A stretch of 39,723 bases of DNA from a virus, in the IMG/VR virus record IMGVR_UViG_3300033153_005734, positions 1-39,723 of that record. One strand, given 5' to 3'. The translations under genes were made by a program, and so were the position numbers. The notes beneath the pieces are model-generated. The model saw nothing but the letters and a program-made list of their open reading frames with translations, did no database searches and was not told the DNA's origin. Positions 16,088-24,392 of this stretch are shown piece after piece (positions within the stretch are counted from its first letter, which is position 1; each line of letters begins with the position of its first letter).

Positions 16088-16265
16088 TAGGAAACTTAGA
16101 CAACTAGGAAAATTGTTTTTAAGTAATAAAACAAATGACCCTTTAATATTTGAAGATGAAAAGAATATTATATATTTTAGAACTATATCATACGTTGATA
16201 GTTTTGATACATATGATATAGTTACATCAAAAAGAAGAGAAAATGAGACCAGAAAAAATAAGTAA
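16044..16265 (+). CDS. LGK family micro-protein 9, inside the AAA+/VWA operon
   Basis: 73 residues, MHSGTSITPLNEKFNRKLRQ followed by LGKLFLSNKTND. The motif is preceded by about 12 extra residues. It overlaps the ATPase gene by 44 bases and the VWA gene by 23, so all three are read from one transcript and coupled. An AGAGG site precedes the ATG. The C terminus is basic (SKRRENETRKNK). Its position between partner genes suggests a link to that complex, but function is unknown. Confidence 0.6.
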   Translation: MHSGTSITPLNEKFNRKLRQLGKLFLSNKTNDPLIFEDEKNIIYFRTISYVDSFDTYDIVTSKRRENETRKNK

Positions 16266-17829
16266 ATTAGCAATGTATACACAGATACACGAACCTCTTG
16301 TTTATCTGTTCATTATCAATACAGATTTTGTAGAAGATGATGGAACAGTATTGGGTGAATTTGGTATGGCTGGTGTTACTACAAGAAATAAACGTATTAA
16401 GTTTTTTTATAACTCAAGATTACTTGGATTAGTAACAGAAGAACTATTCTTTGTTGTTCTTCACGAAGCATATCATATCTTTAAAAAGCATTTGACAAGG
16501 TTTCCAGATTTACAACAAGAAAACATGACTATTCTTAATATAGCACAAGATGTTGTTATCAATGAAGAAATAGCGGCCCTACCTATGCACAATTCAACTA
16601 CTGGCATTAAACCAAAAATATTAGATAGTGCTTGTAGAGTAGAACCAGAATATCTTGCTTTACATGAAAAACTTGGGCCGAAAGAATCTTTAACTACAAG
16701 AAGACTATATAACTATTTATATAATAAGAAGATCAATAAGAAGGATCTTCTTAAGAAGGGTAGTTTTGTAAGGATTAAAGGAACAGATAAATACGGTAAA
16801 ATAACTAATACACAATCTTCTAAAGGTGAAGATTATTACGAAGTAGATGTAATGTCTAAAGATGATTTTAAAGAAGAAGTAATGGGTGGAAAAGGTGCTG
16901 GAAGTTATCACAATCAAACCTTTCATGAAGATGAACTTATTCCTGTAGTTAGAGGTAGAGATACCAGTGATAAAGGAAAGCCAGTAGATTTTGATATTGA
17001 AGTAATTGATCCTATTGATGTTCATATAAAACAAGATGAGTTGGATGATATTGAACAAGAAGTATTAGCCAAGAAAATATTTGAACAAGCAAAAGATATG
17101 GAGAAAAAGGCTGGCAAGTCTGCTGGATCAAATGAAGGTCATTTTACTAAGAGTATTGAGGATATATTCAAGTCAAAAGTAAACTGGAAGAAAGAATTAA
17201 ATAAGCATTTGAATGTATTCACAGCTAATAACTGTATGACTAAAACTACAAGACCAAGTTTCATTACTTATCCTTGGAATCCTAAAAGTAGATATGGTAT
17301 TTTATGTAAACATACAATATCAGAAGTTGGTAATAAACAAAAGTTTATTATTATTGGTGTTGATACTAGTGGTAGTGTATTTTATGATAAACAAGAAATG
17401 GCTACATTCTTTACTGAGGTAGATGCTTTAGCAAAATGGTTTGAGTTTACTAAAGAAGGAACTGTATTAACAGTTCAATGGGATGCTAAAATAGCAGAAG
17501 GAATAAAAATATATCGTAAGGGAGATTGGAAAACTTATGATTTAAAAGGTGGTGGTGGAACTATTCCACACGCATTATTCGAATATCTTACTGAGATATA
17601 TAAGAAAAAAGGTAATCGTTATATAGTAAACGAAAATGATGTGAAGTTTATTATTGATGAACCAAAGAAACTTCCTTTCGTTATTGTATTGACTGATGGT
17701 TATTTTTATTCTCCATTCAGGAAAAAGGATCTTGGTATATATAAAGATTGTCATAAGAATGTTTTATTCTTCACAAAGCAAGACAACTATATTGGCAATG
17801 ATTTAAAGAGAATTGTATATGAAGGTTGA
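16243..17829 (+). CDS. Metallopeptidase-like plus VWA-domain protein, partner of the AAA+ ATPase
   Basis: 528 residues. The N-terminal part has a zincin-type motif (VVLHEAYHIFKKH, HExxH at 74-78), as in DUF2201-type proteins. A basic, charged middle follows (FVRIKGTDKYGKITNT). The C-terminal VWA-like domain has an intact MIDAS D-x-S-x-S in IIIGVDTSGSVF (about 372) and the strand IVLTDGYFYSP (about 485). In related pairs the VWA protein gives a MoxR ATPase its substrate specificity. It shares the ATPase operon through the overlapping LGK gene. Whether the HExxH site cleaves peptides is not shown. Confidence 0.8.
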   Translation: MRPEKISKLAMYTQIHEPLVYLFIINTDFVEDDGTVLGEFGMAGVTTRNKRIKFFYNSRLLGLVTEELFFVVLHEAYHIFKKHLTRFPDLQQENMTILNIAQDVVINEEIAALPMHNSTTGIKPKILDSACRVEPEYLALHEKLGPKESLTTRRLYNYLYNKKINKKDLLKKGSFVRIKGTDKYGKITNTQSSKGEDYYEVDVMSKDDFKEEVMGGKGAGSYHNQTFHEDELIPVVRGRDTSDKGKPVDFDIEVIDPIDVHIKQDELDDIEQEVLAKKIFEQAKDMEKKAGKSAGSNEGHFTKSIEDIFKSKVNWKKELNKHLNVFTANNCMTKTTRPSFITYPWNPKSRYGILCKHTISEVGNKQKFIIIGVDTSGSVFYDKQEMATFFTEVDALAKWFEFTKEGTVLTVQWDAKIAEGIKIYRKGDWKTYDLKGGGGTIPHALFEYLTEIYKKKGNRYIVNENDVKFIIDEPKKLPFVIVLTDGYFYSPFRKKDLGIYKDCHKNVLFFTKQDNYIGNDLKRIVYEG

Positions 17830-17854
17830 CATAAAAATATAAATGTTGTATAAT
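17826..17854 (+). promoter_or_regulatory. Consensus sigma70 promoter
   Basis: Perfect TTGACA (17826-17831), a 17-base spacer and perfect TATAAT (17849-17854). The spacer closely resembles that of the 13039 promoter. It overlaps the last codons of the VWA gene and drives the gene at 17878. Confidence 0.85.
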
Positions 17855-17877
17855 AAACAAAAGAACAGGTGGTGAAA

Positions 17878-18306
17878 ATGGCGAAGAAGAAGTTAGAATG
17901 GTTATTAGCAAGAAAGTCTACGGACGAACTTGTTAGATTACCAAGTGACGAACATCCAGAATATGATATGATCCTTAAACACATAGAAGAGGCTTATCCA
18001 AGGACTGAACATCCAGATATGGTAGGAGCATTATTTCCAGAAGGATATAAGATTGCGGCAGTTCTTTTGTTTGACGATCAAAAGGATTCAAAGAATGATA
18101 AGTGGGAATTTATTATTTATGATGTGACTAAGGATTTGGGAATAGAAGCTGGTACTATTACATTAGATAATCTTGATGCTTTTAATGAGACTGAAACTAT
18201 GGAAGATAAACTTGAAATTATTAAAAGTATATCTGGTCATTATGAAGAGATCATAAAGGAATCTGTATCTATTATCAGACAATATAAAGGCAACGGAACT
18301 TCATGA
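17878..18306 (+). CDS. Hypothetical acidic protein
   Basis: 142 residues from the ATG at 17878 (MAKKKLEWLLARKSTDELV), chosen because AGGTGG precedes it at proper spacing; a GTG three codons upstream would overlap that site. The protein is rich in Asp and Glu and mostly helical, with a central strand pair (YKIAAVLLFDD, KWEFIIYDVTK). No motif recognised. The consensus promoter just upstream suggests strong early expression. It overlaps the next gene by 4 bases (ATGA). Confidence 0.6.
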   Translation: MAKKKLEWLLARKSTDELVRLPSDEHPEYDMILKHIEEAYPRTEHPDMVGALFPEGYKIAAVLLFDDQKDSKNDKWEFIIYDVTKDLGIEAGTITLDNLDAFNETETMEDKLEIIKSISGHYEEIIKESVSIIRQYKGNGTS

Positions 18307-18566
18307 TATTAATCACAATATTGTTTTTTATGTATTTAGTCATAATGAATTCGCTGAAATATGTGGAGATGGTTGATGATGATAGTTATATATATGAATG
18401 GCTTTTTGGAGTATCTAGATTATCATATATTTGTAATATAGTTCCAATCATTCCAGAAATTATTACTTTACCTATTTGGTTAGTAAAAGGAATAATAATG
18501 TTATTTTTCTATTTAAAAAATAGTATTTCTGATTCTTGGAAAGATTATAAAAAAGATTTAAAATAA
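18303..18566 (+). CDS. Small membrane protein
   Basis: 87 residues with an N-terminal hydrophobic segment (MILITILFFMYLVIMN) and a second hydrophobic stretch around 44-72 (IVPIIPEIITLPIWLVKGII), ending in a lysine-rich tail. It is coupled to the preceding gene by ATGA and followed by a terminator at 18571. Two membrane spans are likely. Function unknown. Confidence 0.55.
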   Translation: MILITILFFMYLVIMNSLKYVEMVDDDSYIYEWLFGVSRLSYICNIVPIIPEIITLPIWLVKGIIMLFFYLKNSISDSWKDYKKDLK

Positions 18567-18597
18567 AAAAAGCCCCTCGCAAGAGGGGCTTTGTTAT
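18566..18597. terminator. Bidirectional Rho-independent terminator
   Basis: Stem AGCCCCTC (18571-18578) and GAGGGGCT (18583-18590) with a GCAA loop. On the minus strand a run of seven T follows, so it strongly terminates the capsid gene. On the plus strand it closes the AAA/VWA operon. Confidence 0.9.
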
Positions 18598-18611
18598 TGA
18601 TATAAATCAAA

Positions 18612-20156
18612 TTATATTCTAAGGTTGCTTATGGTAAGTTTACCATAATGCCATTGGCCACGAACTACTTTATGTAGAGCGTAACGAGAGAAGAATCCCC
18701 GAATACTATTGAAGTTATCAGGATCTGTTACCAGACCAGATACCCAGTTTACATAAGGAGCGTAAACTACACCAGCACCGTAGGTACTGTTGTTACTCTT
18801 GTATCCAAGAAGTACTTCATCGCTGTTTCTGTTAGGATCAACAAAAACTTGAAGGCCACTTGCAAGTCTACCAGCTTCGAATACATTAAATGTTCCACCA
18901 GAGATTTCTCCCTTGAAGTCAGGAAGCATATTAAATACTGCCGCGATTTGTGGAGACACTACTGCCCATGAAGCAGGTCCTTGTCTATTATAAGAAGCGA
19001 TTTTCGCGCTAATTTGATAGATCTTTTGAGTCATAGCTCTATGTCTATCTAGATAGTTTCCGCTAGCATTGTTTCCAGTGTTAGGACTATCTGCTGTCCA
19101 GTCGTGAATAAATGAAAGTGATGATTGAACTTGGTCACCAATAAAACTTATGATTTCACGGTCGATTTCATAGTTCATTTCCATGCTAGCTACCTTAACC
19201 AATTCACCTTCTACGTCGATCTTGTGGTAAGCTCTCATGTCTTGCTCAGCTTCTTTTGTCCAACGAACTTTCAATTTACGTTCGGTTGTTTCAACAGTTT
19301 CACTGCCGATTGAGAATTCCATCTCTGGAATATCATTTGATGCTTCTTGGTTGTATACTAAGTATACAGTTACTTCTTCGCCACCAACCCATGCTGAACT
19401 TGCATCTGCAACATCTCTCAATAAAATGTCACCAGTAGCTACATTATAATATGTATCATATGCGCCAGACCATGTTGGTGCGCCACCGCCAGCTACTACA
19501 GGTTGCATAGTAGTTGCGAATTGTGTTCCGTCAGCATTGTTATAAACTTCAATTCTCTTAAGTGTAAATGTAGATACTCCATTAGCATCAGCTATAGTAT
19601 CACCTAAAAATGCTGAGATTTGTGTTCCACAATCAATAAGAGTACTGTCACCAGTAGTCGCTATTGTAGTTGTGAAAGGTCCGATTTTTTCACTTGTATA
19701 CCAAGTTGCAAAAGCGGGTGTTCCCTGTTGAATAACACCTGTGTATTCATCATCGGCTGTAATTCCACCCTTTGTATTTGTGAAATCGTATCTGATGTAA
19801 TAAATAACACCAGTTCTTGCTTGAATAGGTTGTATAGAAACAAGCTTATTAGCAATAAGGGTAGGGTATACACGTCTGATAATAGGGAATAAGATTCTAG
19901 GAATCAGGTTAGTACCCGCGTCCGTAGAAACTGTTGGGGCTTCTGTAAGAACTTCTTCACCTTCGTTTAATACGTTAGTTTCAAGCCATCCCTCAGAAAC
20001 TTGGTTGTTCGCCAACATTTGATCGTATGAATTCTCAAGAACCAACGATACATTATATTTTTGTTCATAATCATCAATATCTTCTGTTAGCCAATCCCAT
20101 CTGTTTACAAGTCGTTGCTCTTCAGCAATTCTTGCGTCTTTACTCATATAAGGCAT
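18612..20156 (-). CDS. Major capsid protein, T4 gp23-like
   Basis: 514 residues from the ATG at 20156 (MPYMSKDARIAEEQ), chosen because GGAGG (20166-20170 on the complement) lies nine bases upstream; the upstream ATG at 20213 has no such site. The block IPRILFPIIRRVYPTLIANK followed by LVSIQPIQARTGVIYYIRYD matches the gp23 N-arm and early HK97-fold region. LTE|A (70-73) fits the T4 prohead protease consensus, close to gp23's cleavage after residue 65; LNE|G is a few residues before it. A putative loop (residues 175-260) carries GDS and GDT. It is flanked by terminators, so it forms its own transcription unit. Confidence 0.92.
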   Translation of the reverse strand: MPYMSKDARIAEEQRLVNRWDWLTEDIDDYEQKYNVSLVLENSYDQMLANNQVSEGWLETNVLNEGEEVLTEAPTVSTDAGTNLIPRILFPIIRRVYPTLIANKLVSIQPIQARTGVIYYIRYDFTNTKGGITADDEYTGVIQQGTPAFATWYTSEKIGPFTTTIATTGDSTLIDCGTQISAFLGDTIADANGVSTFTLKRIEVYNNADGTQFATTMQPVVAGGGAPTWSGAYDTYYNVATGDILLRDVADASSAWVGGEEVTVYLVYNQEASNDIPEMEFSIGSETVETTERKLKVRWTKEAEQDMRAYHKIDVEGELVKVASMEMNYEIDREIISFIGDQVQSSLSFIHDWTADSPNTGNNASGNYLDRHRAMTQKIYQISAKIASYNRQGPASWAVVSPQIAAVFNMLPDFKGEISGGTFNVFEAGRLASGLQVFVDPNRNSDEVLLGYKSNNSTYGAGVVYAPYVNWVSGLVTDPDNFNSIRGFFSRYALHKVVRGQWHYGKLTISNLRI

Positions 20157-20230
20157 TCCAATTTTCCTCCGTTTGTATTTTGTCTTTTCAAAGGTTATCT
20201 TTACGCTATCCATTTTTTTGCAGTTTAATG

Positions 20231-20275
20231 TAAAAAAAAGTAAAAGCAGCCCAAATATGAAACTTGAGCTGCTTT
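20231..20275 (-). terminator. Rho-independent terminator after the scaffold gene
   Basis: Minus-strand stem of 11 pairs, 20274-20264 with 20254-20244 (AAGCAGCTCAA against TTGGGCTGCTT, one G-T pair), a nine-base loop, then TTTTACTTTTTTTT. It separates the scaffold gene from the capsid gene. Confidence 0.85.
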
Positions 20276-20303
20276 ATTGTTATGTGATTTTAATCTATGA
20301 GGA

Positions 20304-21143
20304 CTATTGTCTGTTAACTCTACTTCTAATTATATCAATTACGGAGTTCGTCTTGGGAGCTGAGTTGTCGTCTTCTGCACCCTCTTCGCCCTCTTTAATG
20401 TAGGTCTCAAATTCCTCATCTGTGTCTTCCTCGGTTGCTTCTTCTTCGTCTTCATCGTCCTCCTCATCATCGTCCTCATCATCATCATCTTCATCGTCAT
20501 CATCTTCATTATCATCTTCTTCATCATCATAATCGTCGTCGTCATAATCTTCGTCATCATCATCGTCATCATCTTCGTCCAAACCTTCTAGGTCTTTAAT
20601 GATGTCATGAAATTGCTCAGTAACTTCGTCCGATCCGCCTTCTTTGATAAGTGAGATAAGAATGTTTTGAGTTTTTTCTGAATACGGTGCTACTAGTTCT
20701 GCAAGAGTTCTAGCGCCTTCATTGATTCGTGCTTCCTCTTGAAGTTCCTCTACTTGCTCTTTAAGAGTTTGTAGTTCATTTGCATAAGTATTACCAAGAT
20801 AATCCTCATCAAGTGTAGGAGCAACAAGTTCTTTAATGCTTTCAAGTACTTGTAGTTCAGGGTTATTTTCATATACTTCTGAAAGTACTTCTGCTCTGAT
20901 CACATCTTTAGACTCTTTAAGAGCTTCAAGTAGCTTTCCAGCAAACTCTTCTTTAAGTCTTTCTCTATATTCAAGATTACTTTCCTCAAGTTCTTGAACC
21001 ATTTTTTCTTTCTCTTCTTCAGCTTCTTCCATAAGTGATGCTGTGACTTCATTCTTCCAAGCCTCAAGCTTTTCTCTTAATAGAGTTTCAGCTTCTGGAG
21101 TAAGATCCTCGTTGAGAATATCAACGGTGTTTTCATCTGCCAT
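20304..21143 (-). CDS. Prohead core scaffold protein, gp22-like
   Basis: 279 residues, helical and extremely acidic. Residues 1-185 are heptad-rich helices (LTPEAETLLREKLEAWKNEV, NELQTLKEQVEELQEEARIN). Residues 187-240 are almost only Asp and Glu. The gene sits between protease and capsid genes exactly as gene 22 does in T4. INE|G (140-143) fits the core protease consensus, so the protein is probably degraded during maturation. A GGAGG site lies 7 bases upstream of the ATG. Terminators on both sides and a leader hairpin suggest separate control of dose. Function is inferred from synteny and composition. Confidence 0.8.
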   Translation of the reverse strand: MADENTVDILNEDLTPEAETLLREKLEAWKNEVTASLMEEAEEEKEKMVQELEESNLEYRERLKEEFAGKLLEALKESKDVIRAEVLSEVYENNPELQVLESIKELVAPTLDEDYLGNTYANELQTLKEQVEELQEEARINEGARTLAELVAPYSEKTQNILISLIKEGGSDEVTEQFHDIIKDLEGLDEDDDDDDDEDYDDDDYDDEEDDNEDDDDEDDDDEDDDEEDDEDEEEATEEDTDEEFETYIKEGEEGAEDDNSAPKTNSVIDIIRSRVNRQ

Positions 21144-21187
21144 TTATTTTCCTCCAATAAATTTTTCTGTGTTTACTAATAATGTAT

Positions 21188-21223
21188 GACACAAGGCGGG
21201 TTCCCAGAAAGGGAATGTGTGTC
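21188..21223 (-). promoter_or_regulatory. Leader hairpin upstream of the scaffold gene
   Basis: Minus strand: outer stem GACACA (21223-21218) with TGTGTC (21193-21188), inner stem TTCCC with GGGAA, no T-run after it. It lies in the 5' leader between the preceding terminator and the scaffold start. It could stabilise the mRNA or bind a regulator; role unknown. Confidence 0.5.
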
Positions 21224-21247
21224 GTTCATAGATATCTTTCCATGTCA

Positions 21248-21277
21248 TGAAAAAAGGGAGCTTTTCAGCTCCCTTTG
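21248..21277 (-). terminator. Rho-independent terminator after the zinc-finger gene
   Basis: Stem AAAGGGAGC (21276-21268 on the complement) with GCTCCCTTT (21261-21253), loop of six, followed by further T residues on the minus strand. It begins within a few bases of the stop of the gene at 21280. Confidence 0.85.
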
Positions 21278-21279
21278 TG

Positions 21280-22071
21280 TTATTTTTTCATAGCTCTTAG
21301 TTTAGCCATCTCATCATCGTCACTTTCACCATCTCCATCATAATCTTCACTATCACCATCATCTTTTTTCTTGTCCTTCTTTTTTCCTCCGCCCTTAAGC
21401 TCCTTAATCTCTGCCTTCAGCTTCTTAATTTGTTTTTTAAGTTTAGCTACTTCTCCGCCAGATTCTTCTTTTGAATCGCCTTCAGAGTCGTCGTCAGAAC
21501 TTTTTTCGTCATCTTCATCTTCAATATCGTCAGATTCTGTATCTTTAGCATACATTTTCTTTTCGCTACCACCATCAGAAGGTTTCTTTTTCTTTCCTTC
21601 TAAGATTTCATCATCATACTCAAAACCTTCGACTTTAAAATCTTTAGTCATTTTATTTATTTGACCAATAAGTTTCTTTATTTGCTTTAACTGTTTAACA
21701 CTTGCGTTAAACTTAGCTGCCGTAAGCCCTTTCTTAAAGAAAGCAAGCTGTTTTTCTTCTTTATCTGTTAGATTTCTTTCCATCTTTTTAGCTTCTAAAT
21801 TTTCTACTCCAGAAGTTATTCTTTCTATACTTCCTTCAACAAGCTCTTCTTCAAATTCTTGAAAATCTTCTCTCATAGCCTTGCAGTAATAACTCTTTTT
21901 AGAGTTTCTACCATCTTTATGCATGTCATATTCTTTCTTATTCTTAAAAGACTTGCCACACATATTACAAGGGTATTCCCCATCACTCTCTTTCTTTGTC
22001 ATCTCATTGATATATTCTTGCTTGCCGATCTGTCCTGTCCGTAGCAGAATATCATTTATAAATCTTTCCAT
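21280..22071 (-). CDS. Zinc-finger, lysine/acid-block protein of the prohead core region
   Basis: 263 residues. Near the N terminus lies a single finger-like motif (YPCNMCGKSFKNKKEYDMH) followed by YYC, giving C-x2-C-x12-H with a later Cys. The middle is helical and basic (KGLTAAKFNASVKQLKQIKK). The last 110 residues alternate acidic blocks (DDIEDEDDEKSSDDDSEGD) with lysine coiled-coil blocks (VAKLKKQIKKLKAEIKELK). LVE|G and ILE|G fit the prohead protease consensus. It lies between protease and scaffold, a place where T4 has no extra gene. A core or internal DNA-binding protein is likely; exact role unknown. Confidence 0.65.
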   Translation of the reverse strand: MERFINDILLRTGQIGKQEYINEMTKKESDGEYPCNMCGKSFKNKKEYDMHKDGRNSKKSYYCKAMREDFQEFEEELVEGSIERITSGVENLEAKKMERNLTDKEEKQLAFFKKGLTAAKFNASVKQLKQIKKLIGQINKMTKDFKVEGFEYDDEILEGKKKKPSDGGSEKKMYAKDTESDDIEDEDDEKSSDDDSEGDSKEESGGEVAKLKKQIKKLKAEIKELKGGGKKKDKKKDDGDSEDYDGDGESDDDEMAKLRAMKK

Positions 22072-22080
22072 CTTTTTCTC

Positions 22081-22698
22081 CTATAGACCGAACACATCTT
22101 CCCAAACTTTAGAGAACTTTGCTGTTGCGCCGAGAACTACATTAGATGTATGATTCTCAAGTTCTTCTCTTACATAATTTGGAAAGGATTCCTGTGAGGG
22201 ATCGAAAACTATATCAATAGCTTTCATGCGGTAGCCAGGTTTTACGTTTACATATCCGGTGCCTTCCTTAACAAGTGGCCCATAATACGGCTCAACACTT
22301 CCAACGCCTCTGGTTGATACTCCAAGTCTTACATTCGCTTTCATTAACTCTCTTAATGTTCTTCCTGGTTCTGTATCTAAAGCTTCCGCTTCTCCTAATA
22401 CAGCACCATCATCAGCTATATGAAGTTTAGTAATAACGTGGGATATTCCCTTTACGTTGATTTTTGGACTTGGTGGATGGTCAAGCTCACCTACTAGTCC
22501 TCTATTTGAAATAGACTCACTAATCGCATTAATACAATCTTCCATTACTGCTCTAGTGTATATTCTTTTGTTCTTATTGGGGTGATCTACTCTTGAGAAA
22601 ACTCCTCTAAGTAAGAACTTTTTGTCTCCTGCTTGTTCATCTTCAAAGAGTTCATATCTTTCAATAAAACTAAAGTCTTCTAAAAACATTTGTTCCAT
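22081..22698 (-). CDS. Prohead core protease, gp21-like
   Basis: 205 residues from the ATG at 22698 (MEQMFLEDFSF); a GGGAG site lies in the end of the upstream gene and a TTG five codons earlier is less likely. Conserved family blocks are RGVFSRVDHPNKNKRIYT (31-48), GLVGELDHP with the likely catalytic His (74), and RLGVSTRGVGSV with the likely catalytic Ser (128). Gp21-type proteases cleave scaffold, core and capsid proteins after [LI]-x-E inside the prohead, then degrade themselves. The neighbours carry matching sites. Confidence 0.88.
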   Translation of the reverse strand: MEQMFLEDFSFIERYELFEDEQAGDKKFLLRGVFSRVDHPNKNKRIYTRAVMEDCINAISESISNRGLVGELDHPPSPKINVKGISHVITKLHIADDGAVLGEAEALDTEPGRTLRELMKANVRLGVSTRGVGSVEPYYGPLVKEGTGYVNVKPGYRMKAIDIVFDPSQESFPNYVREELENHTSNVVLGATAKFSKVWEDVFGL

Positions 22699-22699
22699 T

Positions 22700-23236
22700 T
22701 TACTTACTCCCAAAAGATGCTAGTTGGTTTTTTAATTCACCCTTAACCTTACCAACCCAAGCTTTCCTTTTCTCTGTTGTTTCTGCTTTTTTAGAAGCTT
22801 TTGCAGATGCTTCTTTTTGTGCAACAGATTTTCTAGACCTAGAAATTTTTTGAGCTTCTGGTTTAGCTGCTGCTTTACCGATATTTTTATTTACTTGCTT
22901 TCTTAATCCTTTAATCCTAGAAATTTTACCTCTAAGTTCTTTTAAAGATGCCGCGATCTTATCCTTATCTCCCATTCCACCAACAAGTGCTTTTCTAATC
23001 TTACTAGCTTCGCCAGCTAACTTGTCATGTTCTTTTCTCCATTGAGAAACATCAGGGGAAAGACTTTCGCCTTTAACTGCACCAATCTTTTTATATGAAC
23101 CACCATCCATAGCAACACCATTGTCTATTTTACTTACTATTTTCTTCACATAAGTATCAGACTCTTTCTCTTCATTAAGTCCATTAAGGAGAGCATCAAA
23201 TTCTATATCATCAATTGTTTCTTTTACAACCATCAT
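22700..23236 (-). CDS. Basic prohead core-type protein
   Basis: 178 residues. The first 40 are acidic (ETIDDIEFDALLNGLNEEKE). The rest is strongly basic and Lys/Ala/Ser-rich (RGKISRIKGLRKQVNKNIG, KISRSRKSVAQKEASAKASK), resembling histone-like or internal head proteins. It occupies the slot of T4 genes 67/68, between portal and protease, and ends one base before the protease ATG. It probably packs in the core or binds DNA, but no family is recognised. Confidence 0.6.
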   Translation of the reverse strand: MMVVKETIDDIEFDALLNGLNEEKESDTYVKKIVSKIDNGVAMDGGSYKKIGAVKGESLSPDVSQWRKEHDKLAGEASKIRKALVGGMGDKDKIAASLKELRGKISRIKGLRKQVNKNIGKAAAKPEAQKISRSRKSVAQKEASAKASKKAETTEKRKAWVGKVKGELKNQLASFGSK

Positions 23237-23244
23237 GTTTCTCC

Positions 23245-24390
23245 TTATAGTGTTAAGATAGCTACTGCTTCTTTTATTACGTCTGGTCTTGTTCCTTCTT
23301 CAAGTCCCTTTTCTACTCTTGCAATAAGAGTTTCAAGTTTCTTTTTAACATCTTCATCTTCAATCTTCTCTGCTACGCTCTTAAGTTCGCTAGCAATTTT
23401 CTTCATAGAAATGCCTTCTACTTCTGGAGCTTTCTCTTCTTTGTCATCTTTCTTATCATCCTTTTCTGCATCAACATCTACGTCCATCTCTTCATCATCT
23501 GCTTCTGAAAGATATTCTTCTCTCATTTCAGCAAGGTCAAACTTTTCAAAAAGCATATCAATTCCTTTAATAAGAAGACTCATATCTTCTCTAAGGTCTC
23601 TAGATGCTAGAATAGCTTTTCCAAATAATGTTTTTCTGTCACCAGAATCAAGATAGAAAACTTGTGGGTAATCTTCAAGTAATGATTTAAACTTCTCAGT
23701 TCCTTCTTCTACATCATCAATCAATGTTGATGCTGCTTCATTAAATGATTCTTTAAACTCTGCTTTCTTCCATAGCTCATTAGCTTTTTCTACTGCTGTT
23801 TTATTAACGATAGGTGAACTTTCTGTTTCTACAAGAGAAACATTAACTGGATTTTCCCAATCAAAAAGTTTAATATCTGTTAATGGATGAGTAGCTAATC
23901 TTGCTTCATAAAGTTTGAAAGCACTGTCTTTTCTTAGTTCATCAATGCTATCTTCATCAATAACATCTTTGACTAATGACCAATCAGTTGTTTCTGAAAA
24001 GTCTTTAGTTGCCATAGCTCCATTAATAAGCTCAGCAATATAACGTTCTTGATCCATTACATCTTCTTTGTAAGAATCTGCAAGTTCAACTGCGTTACCT
24101 TCTTCATCATCAAAGTATTCATATACTTTGTCTCTGAAATCATTCTCTTCTCTTTCAAGTCCTACTTCTTCAAAGTTCTCAATCCTAAGTTGAAGATCCT
24201 TCGCATTGAAATCATAATCAGCAATATAAAACTTGCCATCCTCATGATCCAGAAGTATTAATGAATCCTCATACATATTTACAAGAACTCCGTTAGAAGA
24301 AGAGTTTACTACTGATGCAACTACTTTTTGCATACTGTCGTTTGAGTAAAGGTTTAGATTCTCAAACTCTTTTAATGTAAATTCTGCCAT
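23245..24390 (-). CDS. Acidic prohead core-type protein
   Basis: 381 residues, helical and acidic. Residues 1-90 contain strands (GVLVNMYEDSLILLDHEDG, KFYIADYDF), followed by long helices. Near residue 300 there is an Asp/Lys block (DDEEMDVDVDAEKDDKKDDK), and the end is a helical bundle (MKKIASELKSVAEKIEDEDV). LSE|A and LEE|G match the core protease consensus. Position between portal and protease suggests a core component like gp67/gp68. No sequence family recognised. Confidence 0.6.
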   Translation of the reverse strand: MAEFTLKEFENLNLYSNDSMQKVVASVVNSSSNGVLVNMYEDSLILLDHEDGKFYIADYDFNAKDLQLRIENFEEVGLEREENDFRDKVYEYFDDEEGNAVELADSYKEDVMDQERYIAELINGAMATKDFSETTDWSLVKDVIDEDSIDELRKDSAFKLYEARLATHPLTDIKLFDWENPVNVSLVETESSPIVNKTAVEKANELWKKAEFKESFNEAASTLIDDVEEGTEKFKSLLEDYPQVFYLDSGDRKTLFGKAILASRDLREDMSLLIKGIDMLFEKFDLAEMREEYLSEADDEEMDVDVDAEKDDKKDDKEEKAPEVEGISMKKIASELKSVAEKIEDEDVKKKLETLIARVEKGLEEGTRPDVIKEAVAILTL

Positions 24391-24392
24391 TT

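Noticed and set aside
15648-17058. Minus-strand reading frames opposite the AAA+ and VWA genes
   Set aside because: Hydrophobic Leu/Ile/Tyr-rich translations without ribosome-binding sites, antisense to well-supported genes.
20157-20213. Nineteen-residue N-terminal extension of the capsid protein
   Set aside because: The upstream ATG has no ribosome-binding site, whereas the ATG at 20156 has GGAGG at nine bases.
20339-20572. Met/Lys/Thr-rich reading frame over the acidic tract of the scaffold gene
   Set aside because: It is the shifted frame of the GAT/GAC/GAA repeats that encode poly-Asp/Glu; it has no start site and no independent support.
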